Below the pieces are notes generated by a model, which saw only the letters and a list, made by a program, of their open reading frames with translations, was not told where the DNA came from and did no database searches. DNA of 64,000 nt, taken from assembly GCA_033220425.1 (NCBI GenBank), contig CM065648.1:3348001-3412000 (forward strand). The letters are read 5' to 3'. This stretch comes from Lepraria neglecta. Its lineage: Eukaryota > Ascomycota > Lecanoromycetes > Lecanorales > Stereocaulaceae. How positions within the stretch are numbered: the first letter of the stretch is position 1; every line of letters starts with the position of its first letter. Below are positions 45,408-58,437 of this stretch, piece by piece. The position numbers and the translations under genes were made by a program.

Positions 45408-46364
45408 TAGATAAGGTAGCACTGGTGGGCTGCGAAAAGTCTGTAAGGGTTGTGCGAATGCGGAATATTGTTGAGTGTCAGAAGGTGGCCTGGGAAGAGC
45501 ATAAGAGGCATTGCGTGGAAGATTGAGGCTACTGTGCTTGCGATAGACTATTAGAATCACTAGAGACTGCAGCGTTTCACGCATCTATTATTCAAGTCAT
45601 TAAATAAAGATACGATTAGGTTCACACCCGCTGGGGGTATTACCACTCAATCATCTCATCGTCTCTACAGTCGCGCTTCAATGAAACCACACTTCGTCTT
45701 GAATTCCTCAATCTGTCCAAAGCCTATTTGACCCCTCAGCTACCCCCACTAACTTTAGGACAGGTATCTCTTCGTTGCGATGTGCTCTGTAAAATAAGAC
45801 ACAAAATATTATTGGGTAGATTCGTCTTCAATGAATCAGGGTTTTCTATGTTGGGTTTGACATAATACAACAGTTTCTGACCAAGCTTTCACATCCTCCT
45901 ATTCGCAGCCCTATAGCTGAACAGCTGCATTTCTTTTTGCAGAGAAATGACAACACATTACCGGACAACGAGTTTTAGACTGGGACTGAAGTGGGTATAT
46001 GTACAATTACATGACAGGTTCAACGAACCTAGACATCCGACAAGTTCAGCAAAGCAGACCTCACTTTGTTCGACTTGTAACAAACGGGAAGAAGAATGAG
46101 GAAAGATGAGGAAGACAGGAGAGAGCCGAAGGAGCGTCAGCCAGAACGACAAATTGCTTGGCTGAGGCCAGACATAATCGATGAGGCCGAACATCAAGGT
46201 CAAGCTGTAGACTTAGTCATCTGAGGGTAGGCTTTCGAGAGTGACCGGGAGAGGCGACGTCGTCATATTTAGCATGGCGTTGCTGGAAGGTGGGTGGCTA
46301 ATCGCCCGGGATTGAGAGGGCATGGGTGTGATTGGCGGTCGAAATGGGATGCAACCCAATCGTC
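45408..46364. other. Intergenic, no gene seen
   Basis: About 950 bp of AT-richer sequence. Short frames only. Confidence 0.4.
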
Positions 46365-48350
46365 TCATCGGGTGTGACTTCTGTGAGGCCTCTGGTCCGA
46401 CGCAGCGCTGTCGGACCTGCTTTCAAGCCTACGGACCCGCTGCTGCGCAACTCCAGAACTAGGAGCGTTAGTTAGAGGTCCTTCAGCGAGACCCTCCTCG
46501 GCGTCTCGCAGTCCGGAGGCAGCATGTCTGGATGCAGAATGCCAGCTGCAAAAGAAGAGACTGAGGCTGAAGGAGGGCGGAAGAAAGCGAACCATTTCCC
46601 TTTTGGTAGATCCACCATAGAGTGTGGTTGAGGCTTGAACAAAAGCAAAAGCGAACGCCGATGTGAGTGCAAGTGTAATTGCGGGATAGCTGAAGGACGT
46701 TAGTCTGGCATTCTAGGAATCGAGAGTAGGGAGCTTTACTCTGGTCCCACGCTATATCTACGTTTTTGCACTCGGGCAAAGAAAAGGCTGAAGAAGATCT
46801 CAAGCGCCGTGATACTACGCGTCCCTGATAAGCCGAGGATCGGGGAATGATGAGATGATCGCTTACGTCCAGAAAGCTGTTGGCGAAGTAGCCTCATCAC
46901 CAATGATGTACATTCCAACAAAGGCAGAGACTCCCATTCCGATTCCTGAGATGGGTGACGAGGCATCGAATTTCCTAGCTAAGAACAAGGCAAGACCACC
47001 TGTGAGGAAGCTAAATAAGATAATGGGCCATCCATCAAAAGGAGGTGATCCGGGGCCAAACGGCCACCCAAGGCTGTCACTTGGCATGTCCTGGTTACCT
47101 ACTTCGGACGCAGTGGCAAGACTAATCATACACAGGAAGGCCAATGATCGCAAGAAATTGGCAGAAAACGCCCGATTCCTGGATTGAGCGATACGGGTGA
47201 GCCTTTGGTCAACCCGTTGATTATCATTAAAGCCTTGAATCCACCCCAGCTGCTTTCTGGATTTAGATTTCATCGAAATATCCATTGTCCTGGAGATAGC
47301 AGCATTCGGTTTGCTTGAGTGTAGCCTCCAGGCTTCTGCTATGCTTAGATCCATGAAAGTATCAATAATCTCCATTTCCGATAGACGTGAGGATGGTGGT
47401 ATTACACTCGGCTGTAGCGCTTTACGCGGAAGCGTAGACCCATGGTCCGTGCGAACATCATCATCTTGCCCTGCCCAGGTAATCCTTTCCATCCTAGGCT
47501 GGATCAATAATGGCAAATCCTTTGTCCGTCCTTCACTAACCTTCAACTCGGCTGTCATAATCGGTGGGAAGTCAGAGTGCTTATAGGCCTGGCCGTGCGG
47601 GACACCCTCCAGCAGTGGCATGGTCTCCCCCTCCTTGGGTTTGAAAAAGCCTTCCGCCCAAGCCCCTTCTTTCCCACTTCGTAATTCGGCCGGTACAATA
47701 TTTAGATCGAAGCAAAAGGACATCCAAGAGATGATCTTCTCTGTGGTGTTTCGGATATACCGCACATTGACAAGACTCCAGAGGCATTCAAGATATATGT
47801 GCATCACCGGACAAGAACTCCTACCTTTAGTATGCTTTGAGAAGATACCCAGGGTATTGAAGGCAAGTCTCGTAGGCTGGGTTAACGAAATCCAAGGGGT
47901 CTGGGTGTCCAGTGGCACCAGACTCTTGCCATCCGACTTTCGAGACCTTGAGGAACAGGAGTTCGCTCTGGTATCTAGTGGCTGGCGGGTGAGAGATTTT
48001 AGAGCAGTTTGTCTTATCGTTGCACGTTCCTCAAATACGACACGTAACCTTGGTTTCGGAACTTCTTGGTTAAGGGCGCCATATTCCAACGGACCAGAGA
48101 TATTGGACACCATAAGATGAAGGCCATTCTGCTTGAACCTGGAAGAGGCCCTAGCGGTATGACTGTTGAAGAGGCAGGCTTTTCCTAACACGTTGATCAC
48201 GGCGGTGCATTCCTCACTAGGGTCTGATGGTAGGTCCATAGAGAGCTCATTATGTGTCCTGATGCAGAGGCTTTCCAAAGACGACGATCGGCGATGAGTT
48301 GATGTCTCTGCAAAGCACATTATCCCTATCAGAATGGAGTCTTTTGACAA
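46365..48350 (-). CDS. Fungal multi-pass membrane protein with long N-terminal domain (618 aa)
   Basis: Exons are 48350-46867, 46787-46740 and 46689-46365, with introns of 79 and 50 bp. A GACTAAC branch site precedes the second acceptor. The first about 400 residues are soluble and moderately charged, without a recognisable domain. Then come hydrophobic helices: SLAFLCMISLATAS, GWPIILFSFLTGGLALFLA, SGIGMGVSAFVGMYII and, after the second splice, ITLALTSAFAFAFVQ, with a possible last one at FSLSLFFCSW. A 48-nt middle exon is needed to keep the helices in frame (FWTLFFARV). The C terminus is Arg/Ser-rich. It resembles lineage-specific fungal membrane proteins; function unknown. The start could also be a downstream Met. 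Confidence 0.6.
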
Positions 48351-49736
48351 TAACCGGCCCTTCTCTCCGTAGAGGTCTGGTGCGTCAGCCAGCCTTTTTT
48401 GGGTGGTATAGCGTCAGGTCTAAAACTGGTTGAGTGGTGTTTTAGCAATGCACCATGTAGTGATCGTCATTGTATTGTCCAGCTCTTACTTTAAGATGGT
48501 TTGTGGGATTGCGATTGGAACTTAGCGTTCGGCTTGGGTGACTCGGACGACAAGAGTGTAAACGTAGGATAGCGATGCTGGAGCTCCGATAATGCTACTA
48601 TCCGATCAGTGTGAATGTCAACTTCGAATGATGTGGCGGCCGTACCGTATCAATGCGGAGACTTTAAACACTAAGGCTTCTCGAAGATCCTGAAGCAGTG
48701 CGAGAACAGATAAAGCCTTGACCACCGGGTATTTGATCTGTAGTTGAGAGATGTAAAGATGCTTGGGAGAGAGGTAGCATCCAGGGTCTGAGGCAGAGGC
48801 TTGGAAACACGGGGCAAGAAGTGGGTGGGACAAGACTTGAAAAATTCTTGCGTAGGAGACATTGGGAATATAAGACAGTCTGACTTGTATTACAAGGACG
48901 TCAATTGGCCGCCTCAATTTATCAACCAGCACGACTAATAGGTATGGAGAGGAAGAGGCGATGCTTCATTCTATGCTTTTCTTTCATGCACAAGTACCCG
49001 AGCCCCTCGCAAGGTCGCCGCACGTCGGAAAAAAAGTTGTCATTGGAGTCTTATGCATGACGAAAACGACCGCTGCCAGTAGATTGACAAGTGGGGCGAC
49101 GGGATGCCAGCTCACTCATATGCAGGCTTAGCAGACACCCTTCCCAAGGCCCCAGAGTCACTATAGGGTAAAGGGTAAGTTCTAGGGTTGATTCTGGTTA
49201 CAGCTTCCCTGGAGTGCCTTTTATCAATCGTCTCGACCAAGGTTGCTTGGGCCAAGGTTGGAAAGGAATGGCAATTTCTCATTATTCTCTCCAGAAAATC
49301 TGGAGCCCAGAAGAGGAACCTTGCAGCAGGAACCTGGCTATCCAAGCCCAAAGTGGCATGGCTTGTGATGTTTCATTATTAGTAAGATTAGGCATGAAGG
49401 TGAAGTTTCTTGCGTCCTAAATAATGCAGGTGTACCACTCTCTCGGAACAGCCCCGCCTTACGTATAGACGCAGCTCCTTTATCGTCCAACCCAAGGTGC
49501 GTTGTTCCTTCCTCGTACATTCTAACTTAAGATCAATGGACTGCCGCCAGTAAACGAAACCCTACAACCTCGACCGGACATAGGCATAGACATAGTTCGT
49601 AGGGTCTTGACGCTGCGCTCCTGGCCTTGGCAGCACTCAATGGAACTGACTCTGAAGCAATTCAGACCAGAAGACTAGCGGTTTGCTGCCCTCACTTTAT
49701 TTTTTTTGTCATAGTGACCTTTACTGCATAGCGATC
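48351..49736. other. Divergent intergenic region
   Basis: About 1.4 kb between two membrane-protein genes. No supported ORF. Confidence 0.4.
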
Positions 49737-50342
49737 ATGGAGTTGGATGCCATTTCTCTCAGCTGGTCATTCCTCCTTGTGTCTTTGCAGACCGTCAGTG
49801 CTCTTGTGGTTAGCCAGTATGATCCTGCCCATCCGCAGTCGAAGCAACTCAAGGTAACGAGAGCAATGGTATCTTTCCCTCTAAAGAAGAAGTCCCTCTG
49901 ACGAACTGTTGTATAGCTACCCTCCCTGGTCCCATTGTGCAAGCATTGTCAATCGCCGGGCTTTCTTCGAGACCCTTCGCCAGCTGTGTTCACGGCCGCA
50001 TCTATGATCTACGCATTTGCAGCCTTGGCTTTCCATCAGCTCAATAGGAACGACACGCACCAGGATCGCTTGCTCGTACTGGGAATAGTGCTCGGATCCT
50101 GGGCACCTCTGGCAACGCTAGATATCCGGAATGTAAAGACATTCCTACCCGTCTCAGTAACATTGGCACTTACTGTGAGCGCCTTGACACATTGGATTTG
50201 GAGATGTTATTCAGGGCAGCGAGCACGGAGGTGGCAAGCGAAGATTGATCAGAAGCAAGACCGTGGCAAAGACACGCCAAGGAGCCCCATCATCGAAGAA
50301 AAGGCTGTTTCTAGTGAGCAGCACGGCAATGCAAGGATTTAA
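49737..50342 (+). CDS. Small multi-pass membrane protein (185 aa)
   Basis: Exons are 49737-49868 and 49917-50342, with a 48-bp intron (GTATCT donor, GTATAG acceptor). The join RAM-LPSLVPL keeps the frame. Hydrophobic segments are at residues 6-24 (ISLSWSFLLVSLQTVSAL), about 68-85 (FTAASMIYAFAALAFH), about 95-113 (LLVLGIVLGSWAPLATL) and about 120-138 (FLPVSVTLALTVSAL). A Lys/Arg/Glu-rich cytoplasmic-type tail of about 45 residues follows. Three cysteines lie in the loop after the first helix (CKHCQSPGF). Probably four TM helices. No family is recognised. Confidence 0.55.
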
Positions 50343-51723
50343 CGATGTCGCGGGCCTTGGATACGCCATCAGTACGAGACGCTGTCTTATTTGGGTTCGA
50401 CAATCCCATCTAAGGTTCCTTGTTTCAAGGCCTATGGTTTGACGCAACTTGTGCACTTCCAATACGCCGGCGATAGAGCAAAGGGTCACACTGCTTCGTT
50501 TGCTTTTGGTAATTGGATTACTACAAAAAGTAGCATGCCTCCAACTATCAAGCCATATGACCTATCTTCAGCCTACCCTAGAGAGTTTCTTATGGAAGAA
50601 AATTCCATGTATAGTGGCAACGACTCGAACTCCACCGCCACACATCTTATCTCCGCGGCAGCGTTCAGCACACGCTATGCGAATTCGCATCTTGGAATCA
50701 TTGATCATGATCGTTATACTAACTAAGAGTCCGGGATCTTCGTTGTCCAGTTACTTCATCTTTGGTGGATTAGTGATTACAGGAGTGCCACAGGGGCTTG
50801 ACGTTCTTTGGCTTGTAGTACGCTAATACACCTTTCCACACAAGAGACCAGTATTTTACACTTATAATCCGTGTACATTATTTATGATATCTCCACTGCG
50901 AATATAACAGCTTGCCTGCTTTTGCTTCCTTATATTCAATGCGCAGCGATTAGCTAACATTGGAACCAACACAACACTTAACGCTTATGAGGACTGGGTT
51001 CAGCTTTTGGATTTCAAGCTTTCCGCATGATCCTTTTTCCTTCGATGAATTCGACAACGGTGACACATTTGAAAAGACCATCAGAGAATGCTAGGCCCTG
51101 AGAGCGCTGAGGCCATAATCCATTTTCTTGAAACCCGACAAATACCTTCAACGCTGGCAGCATACAGACGGTGCTAGGATAATACACTGTGCAATGACAT
51201 ACATCCTTGTACAACCTCTTGAAATGTATAAAGACAACTATAGCAGCTGTAGACCCTTGCTTGATACAGGCGCTTGTATCGATGCAAGCTGTCAGCCGAG
51301 CACAGAATGCTGAGTGAAGGAAACTGGATGGCATAAAGAATTTTCGCCTGCGAAGAGTCGCACATGTACTGCACACACAATCATTTTCCATTCATGTCTT
51401 TGAATGTTGTCTATCCGATATGTGATAGTCGTAAGAGACGACAAGGTCTCAAAAATTGCAAAAGCTTGAAGAGCAAAAGCTTGGGCGCCATGATATCGTT
51501 TGCTCCCACGATCAAAGCCCAATAAAAAGTGTTGAAAATGTCGGCTTCGTCCTTTCCCTGCTCAAGCAAGATGTCGTCTTCGACCTTTTTCTAGCCAACG
51601 CCAACCAGCCAGTCCTTGCCCTCCAGACTTAAGCCATAAGTAGACAATACCTTAGACATTCTATACGCGCTCAATGGGTATTCACAAAGAGTATGTGAAG
51701 AGGAGCAAGCCTCGATGTTCTCC
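50343..51723. other. Intergenic, no gene supported
   Basis: Frames of 110-125 codons at 50391-50826 (+) and 51014-51391 (-) have no motif, splice support or convincing composition. Confidence 0.4.
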
Positions 51724-53614
51724 TTACAAGTGGGAACCCCTCCCACCCTTCACCTCATGCACGCCGTTCATGAACTCCTGCACCTCCTCCTCAACTCTCT
51801 TCGTCTCAACAGCCGGATCATACATCTTGCTCCTCACCCATTTCTCCAGCTCTTCATCGCCCATACCCTTAATGCTTTGTTCGCGATCCACGCCCGCTTC
51901 CTGCGCAGCTCGAATGACGCCCATAGCAACAACGACACTGACGTCTCTTATGCGGGCGATTTCGGGGTACAGCCAGCCTTGGTCGACTTCCGTAGGAGTG
52001 AGGGAGGTGCTGAGCGAGGTAGCGGAGGCATAGATCATGGATTGCGTTACTGTTGTTGCTTTGGAGAGGATGGTGCCGAGACCGATGCCGGGGAAGACGT
52101 ACATGTTGTTGCCTGTCATAGCTTGGTCAGCATGTTGTCTAATACCATAAAATCGGAAAGTAACAGGGACATTGCGCACCTTGTCCGGGGGTTTCAAGCT
52201 TGCCATCGTGCTCGATTGAATCAAATGGGCTTCCGCTTGCAAACAAACATCTGCCTTTGGTATACTTGATAGCATCTTCAAAGGTGCATTCGGAATTGGC
52301 CGAAGGGTTTGACAATGGGAAGATAATCGGACGCTTGTGCCATTGGCCCATTTTCGTCAGCATGTCTGGGGTGAACGCGCCGCCTATCGTGGACAATCCC
52401 ATGAGTATCGTGGGTTTCACGTGCTCCACCACCTCCTCGAGAGTTTTGTATTGCTTCCCCTCGTTGTCATCGCGAGAGAAGTACACTTTGTGTTCTGCAA
52501 GCTTATCCCCTCGGTCGTTCGTGACGAGACCTTTGGTGTCAACAAGCCAGAAGCATCGGCGTGCTTCATCCTCTGTCAACCCTTCTCGCATGAAGTATTC
52601 CACGATCTGCTTGGCAACTCCAACACCTGCGCTTCCGGCTCCAAGGAATACTGCTTTTTGGTCCTTGACTGCCACACCTGATTGCTTCACGGCACTGACA
52701 ATGCCTCCGAGAACCACAGCCCCAGTGCCTTGGATATCGTCGTTAAAGCAGGTGTATTTTCCACCGTATCTCTCCAGGGCTGGGAAAGGGTTCTTGAAGT
52801 CCTCAAATTGGATGACAATGCCCGGCCATTTTTCTGTCAACGCCACCATCAATTCATCCAAGAAATCTGCCTCCTCCTGAGCTGAGACCTTGTCTCTTTT
52901 GCTTCCCATATACAGCGGGTCTTCTCTTAGCTCTTTGTTCCCAGTTCCCAGGTCAAGCGTAAGCGGTAGTGTAGCTTCAGGTCGTATTCCCGCACAAGCT
53001 ATGTAGAGAGCAAGCTTCCCCACTGGTATGCCCATGCCATTGATGCCTAGATCTCCAAGTCCTAATATTCTCGATCCATCTGTGACCACAGTGATCTCGA
53101 CGTTTGACTGCGGCCAATTTTGCAATACGGAGGCAATGTGTCCTCGATCAGCGTAGGATATGTAGAGGCCCTCTGGTTGGACGTAGTTATGTGACCATTG
53201 CAAGCAGGCTTCACCCACTGTCGGCGTATATATGAGAGGAGCCATATTCTTGAGGTGTTGAGTTACCAGGCGGTAGAAGAGGTGAATATTGGTATTTCGT
53301 AGACCACTAAGATAGAGGTACTTGTCGATACTCTGAGGTCTTCGTCCTATCTGCTTCAGACATCTTGAGAGTTGAACGTCAAGCGATTCGACGGCGGGCG
53401 GAACGAGCCCGTATGTGTGGTTATACCGGCGCACTGCTGTGGAATGAGATGTATCGTAGTCGCCAGTGGCTGGCGGTGGGTGAGCTGCAGTCATGGCTGT
53501 TCGAGAATGGACGAATCTTTGGCTAGATTTAGCACCGATTGGAATTGTTGTCTGTTTTTGCAATACTTGGGGGAGCTTTATACGATGGAGACTGTACGTC
53601 CTGAGCGTCTGCAT
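51724..53614 (-). CDS. MAE1: NAD-dependent malic enzyme, mitochondrial (607 aa)
   Basis: Oxidative decarboxylation of malate to pyruvate, feeding mitochondrial pyruvate and reducing equivalents. Exons are 53614-52180 and 52112-51724, with one 67-bp intron (GTGCGC donor); the join gives PGQGNNMYVFPGIGLG. An Arg/Ser/Lys-rich presequence (MQTLRTYSLHRIKLPQ) of about 40 residues predicts mitochondrial import. Conserved blocks follow: RGLR-like contacts, APLIYTPTVGEACLQWSHNY, YISYADRGHI, VVTDGSRILGLGDLG, FEDFKNPFPALERY, CFNDDIQGTGAVVLGG (metal site), VFLGAGSAGVGVAKQ (Rossmann loop) and IIFPLSNPSANSECT. All key residues are present. It is divergent from the HAM1-like gene, about 570 bp apart. Confidence 0.95.
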
Positions 53615-54187
53615 TGGCCCTATCCTCCGGACGACAGGTGTTATTTATTATATTACGTTGACATTATTTGTTGAGAACCCGCCGGATCAGGTCGATCTAT
53701 CTCCGGTACTCGGTGACCGTCAGCACGGGCTGAGAATGGTTCCGAGATTTCCCGGCGGTGAACGCGCATAAACAATAGGCAATCTAGCCTATATACATGT
53801 CATCGTTGTGGGGTAATGAACCAGAGAAAGGTAAATATTATCCGTGTTATGTCGGTGAATTGAGTTATACTTTCTCGAGACACACGACCAAACAATAGGA
53901 AAAACATCAACTGATCGACGACTAGCCGCCTTAGCTCCGGGAGACAACCTTGTTCCTTCAATGACGTGAATTGGGGATTCCAGGCGGAGCTTCCAACGAC
54001 CTCACGCATCACCAAACTCTCCAATTCACGTCGATTCTTCTCTGTGTTACTGCTCGTTTTGCCTCATGTCAATATCGTAATCTAATCCATCGTTCGCACC
54101 CTTCAGTCAACAGCCTATCTTTTCCCCCAAATTCCTGCGGCCGAGGAGCACCGCCAAGAGTCCTGTTTCAGTAAATACCCGGCCAAT
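53615..54187. other. Divergent promoter region
   Basis: Shared by the malic enzyme (-) and HAM1-like (+) genes. No supported ORF. Confidence 0.4.
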
Positions 54188-56560
54188 ATGTCTTCCTGGT
54201 TAAGTTTCCGCAAGTCCAATGGCGAGGACACAGAAGCCCTACTTCCTCAGTATGCGGACGATACGGGTCTGCAGAGGTCTCTGCATCAAAAGATGCACAG
54301 TTACCAGATGATTCGGGCTTTGGGTCAAGGCTTCATGCCCTCTACTGAGCAGCTCATCATTAACCTTCGTACCCTCCTGGCATCGGACGTCTTGAACCCA
54401 GACAATCCAGATCTTAGTGATTCTGGCCGACTTTTACTGAAATTTACCAAGCAATGGCTATCACAATTCATTGAAGCATTGAGGCACAAGAACGAGAATG
54501 ACGAGATACAGGATTTCATTTGGTTTCTGACCAAGGCGAGGATCTCGTTGGACACTGAAGACATCGCTAAATCTGCCAAGAATATCAAGTCGAAGGCAGA
54601 TGCTACTGCTGGTAAGCTATTCACAGCACTGAAAGTATAGCTTTGGACTAACAAATCCGCAGCTTATGAAAGCCTACGCACTGTCGGCAGCCTCCTCCTT
54701 ACGAACTCTGATTTCAGGATATTCTTGGGGGATATGGGCACAATTGGTCGTCAAGTCTTCGCAGACACCGCCTACTCTCTATCAGGAGTTGCAGAAGAGG
54801 CCGGAAAGAAGCTGGAGCCTTCTGGGCAAGAGACCAAAACCATAAAAGAGCCTGGGTCTGAGGAGGGGCCTCCACCTACAGCAAATGACCTTGGGAATGG
54901 GGTAGCGGATGTATCGAAGGTCGTGGGTAATGGGTTGGTCAAGACTGGACAAGATGCGGTCTCGAGCTTGAAGGAAAATGTGACAGGTGAACAAAAGGAG
55001 ACTTTGCTATATCGTCTAAAGGAAGCTGTCATGAAACTACGAAAGCGAAACGACTACTCAGACTCAGTATCGACCATCGGGCTCTTGATCAAGCGTTACG
55101 CTCTGGCATACTCTCGGGCTGCGGACGAGACCATCACTACTGCACAAGACGACGTGAATACCAACCCAGAACTTGACAGAGCTGTGAGGAATGGATGGTC
55201 GCTTCTTAGTTCATTCGGCGACCGTGAACAATGGAAATTGCTCGAGGAAAAAATAAATAAGGTCATGGAACACTCGCAGAAAGACCCCGAGTTCGAGAAC
55301 CTGATGATGGATGTTGGAGATTCAGTGCAAAAGCTCTTGACCGATACCGACTTCATGGAATCGCTAGACAAAAAGATTCAAGAACTTCGCGAAAAGGCTA
55401 AAGAAGTCGACACAGATTCTACCCTCCGCAAGGACATCAATGAAGCCCTAGAACAAGTGCAAACGACCTTCAACTCCGTCCTCGCAGACGAGGATGTCTC
55501 TAAGCTCATCACAACATCTACCAGGATCTTTCACATCCTCTCTCCTCTTCACGCTAACACAAACAAAGAATTGATTGAAGATTCATTCCAAGTCTTCATC
55601 CCCCTCCTCATCCAAGCCATCCAATACATACCTATTCCCCGCCTCGAAATTTCCGTCCCAGAAATCGACCTTCTCCTCGAGAATTTGATTATCGAACCCG
55701 GCCGCACCATAAACCAAACCTCCTTCCTACCCTACAAGCTCCTCGTCCAAACCTACAACGACCTCGAAATCCGCAAAGCCCACACCCTCCGTACCACCAC
55801 CTCAACAACCAATCTCATCACCGTCGCCATCAACGGCCTCTCCGTCCGCGCCGATGAAGTCGGCTTCTGGCTACGCGCCCACAGTGGGATTTTCCGCCTC
55901 GCGGACGAAGGTATAGTCTCCTTCCATCTCGACGAGCGCGGCATAGACATAGCCCTGGACATCGAAATCGGGAAGGAAAAGCTCGAGAAGATCCTCACCC
56001 TCAAAGCCGTCCGTGTCCACATCCACAAAATCCAATACCAGCTCCGCAAGAGCAAATTTTCCTGGTTAGCCTGGCTCATCAAACCTATCGTCAAGCCTGT
56101 TATCCGCAGAGTCATGCAGAGACAAATGGCCGCCGCAATCGCAGATGGTATACACGCCGCTAATCGCGAATTACTTTTCGCCCGCGAACGATTGCGCGCT
56201 ACACGTATCTCGGATCCTCAAGACATTCGCACGTTTATCAAAGCTGTTATCACGAGGCTTACGCCTGCAGAGGATCCGGATGTGTATACGGCTGTTGGAG
56301 TGACACCCAGCAAGGGTGTCTTCAATGGCGTGTATGCGCCTGGTAGTATTGTGAAGTTGTATGAAGAAGAGGCCAGGCAGGCGGCGGAGAGGGTGGATGA
56401 TGCGACTGTTGGCGGAGGCTGGAGGAATGAGATTTTTGATGTGCAGACTAGGTACGTCTTTTCGGAGCTCGTTCTTCCAATTTGATACTTTATTTGGAGT
56501 CGAGAGACATGGTTCAGGTACACTCCTCGAACATGTCTCGCGACTCGTTGGACATCTTAG
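54188..56560 (+). CDS. HAM1-like (HAM1 N- and C-terminal domain) protein (751 aa)
   Basis: Exons are 54188-54611, 54663-56451 and 56518-56560, with introns of 51 and 66 bp. Joins give DATAAYESLRTVGS and FDVQTRYTPR. The N-terminal part (MIRALGQGFMPSTEQL, TLLASDVLNP, LSDSGRLLLKFTKQWL) and the C-terminal half (IPRLEISVPEIDLLLENLII, VGFWLRAHSGIFRLADEG, GIDIALDIEIGKEK, VIRRVMQRQMAAAIADGI) match my recollection of fungal HAM1-like proteins. Such C-terminal halves may form a lipid-binding TULIP-like fold; that is inference. A variable Glu/Lys/Gly-rich linker lies at about residues 180-260. No TM segment is seen. The third exon is short and less certain; reading on without the last splice ends at 56485. 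Confidence 0.8.
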
Positions 56561-57005
56561 AAAGGCAGTGCTGACTCCGAAGCGACGAATAGGATGATGG
56601 GACAGTGATGAATTAGGCACATATTAATGCATGTGATTTTGGATTCAGAGGTAAATTGTACGAGCACGGAGGAACAGTACAAAAGTTTGGCGTTCGATAC
56701 CACGCATTTACGGCAAGCATAGCCCACGGATAGGATTTGTAAAAGTCACGAATGATGTTACGTATTTGATTGCTGCTCGGCCACTTTGAAATTGATGAAA
56801 TGAACTCGCCGTCGCTCTTTTAAGTTGTGTCAACGTTGAGAAGATTCTTGTAGAATGGCTTGTTTACACTAGGATCCACGCAATGCTAGCATATGTGATA
56901 CATCGAGCTTGCGCCTCGCTCAGAAGTAGAGTAGTCAACCTCAATCCCATTTTCTCTCCCCACCACACTCCCTCTCCACCTACCCCTCCCCTTCCACACC
57001 TCTCA
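56561..57005. other. Convergent 3' intergenic region
   Basis: Between the HAM1-like (+) and PHB2 (-) genes. Nothing supported. Confidence 0.4.
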
Positions 57006-58091
57006 CTAATGTGGTTTCTTCTCCTCATAAGCCTCCGTAACATTCAGCCCCAACCCATTAGCATCAAGATACAACTTATTCTTCCCGCCCGCCTCTTGCA
57101 GAATCGTCGCAATATTCCTTGCATTCTCAATCCTTCTGAGGTCCACATAACTCCTGCTCTTCTTGATTGCATCTCCGATGAGTTCGGCGGAGCGGGCTTC
57201 ACCTTGGGCGCGAACGACCGTGGCTTGTTTTTCTTGGCGGGCTTTGTCGACGACAAAGGCGGCGCGTTGGGCTTCTTGTTGGGCTACCTGTTTGGCTTCT
57301 ACTGCGGCGGTGAATTCGGGGGAGAAGGCGAGGTGCTAGATGTAGACTTAGTAAAGAAGCATCTGCTGGGGGGGAAATAGGAAGCGCACGGTCAGAGAAA
57401 CATCATCGAGCATGATATTGAATCTCGATGCTCGCCTCGACAAATTCTCGCGAACTAATCTTGCAACATTCTCACGCTGTGTGATAAGCTGGCTGGCATT
57501 GAACTGAGCAACCACGCTCTTCAGGACTTCGTTGACGATGGAAGGGAGAACTCGCTCATCGTAGTCGGTACCAAGGGTGCGGTAGATTGTGGGAAGAGCA
57601 TTGACAGCTGGGCGGGAGAGGACACGGCAGGTTATGTTGACCATTTGGAGATCTTTGGTTCCGGTGAGGGAGGCGACGTTGCGAGGTTTGGCGCGAACGT
57701 CGTAAGTTATGGGGGTTTCGAACCAGGGGATTTTGAAGTGTGTTCCTATGCCAAATGAGTATCTATAGTTGTGCATGAGTCCAGTGGAAGGTTGTACCTT
57801 CATTGTATATCTCTTTCTGCACGCCGCCTATCCTTGTGTATTTGATGGCTCGATGACCACCATCCACTGGGAGATGTCAGCTACAGGCCTTGAACATATC
57901 GTAGTAGGTAGTAATATACCGTTGAACAGAGCATTGTTTGCCACCACCACGCCAGTACCCAGCAGTAAAAGCCCAGCAGCTCCACCGAAGAAATTCCGAG
58001 GCCCGCCTGGTAGACCTCCTCCTGCTTTTTTCTGGGCTGAGCCGAGGGTCTGCTGGAGCTTCCGGAACATTTCTCTGGGATCTTGTCCCAT
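57006..58091 (-). CDS. PHB2: Prohibitin-2 (308 aa)
   Basis: Inner mitochondrial membrane scaffold subunit that forms ring complexes with PHB1 and affects m-AAA protease turnover and cristae. Exons are 58091-57920, 57866-57798, 57745-57390 and 57335-57006, with introns of 53, 52 and 54 bp. The N terminus starts [20 protein letters not shown], then a single hydrophobic anchor ([20 protein letters not shown]). The SPFH domain follows: [62 protein letters not shown] and [20 protein letters not shown] helical C-terminal coil ends EAYEEKKPH. Length equals the family norm. The frame is open above the ATG, but no upstream ATG precedes it in frame before 58196. Confidence 0.94.
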
Positions 58092-58437
58092 CTTGAAAGT
58101 CGTTAGAGGCCTTCGAAGAGGCCGAGTGTCTGACTGGAAAGGAAGTGCTCCAGCGGGTGTTGATTGCTTGCTGAGGAAAGTCCTGTCGAGTGCCAAGAAT
58201 CTTTAGAGCATTTCGGACGTCCGGAGATTTGGTTATTCCATAGTTCTAAGGACTAGCTGCCGTCTAGCGTCTGAGCGCTTTCAGATGCTGGAGATATTCA
58301 GTTCAATTTACAGTCATCTTCAAAAGTCCCTGTATCTGTACTTACGTGAAAGCCATTTTACAACCCCAAAAGTAATCGCATTGTTATTAACATTCTGAGA
58401 GAAGAGCCAATATAAACAAGGGACAGGTCTCATCAAA
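58092..58437. other. Bidirectional promoter region (346 bp)
   Basis: Separates the divergent PHB2 and RNA15-like start codons. No gene. Confidence 0.45.

Noticed and set aside
50391-50826. Two overlapping ORFs of 111 and 125 codons (+)
   Set aside because: They overlap each other, lack domains and have no supporting splice structure.
51014-51391. 125-codon ORF (-)
   Set aside because: Cys/Phe-rich without pattern; no context.
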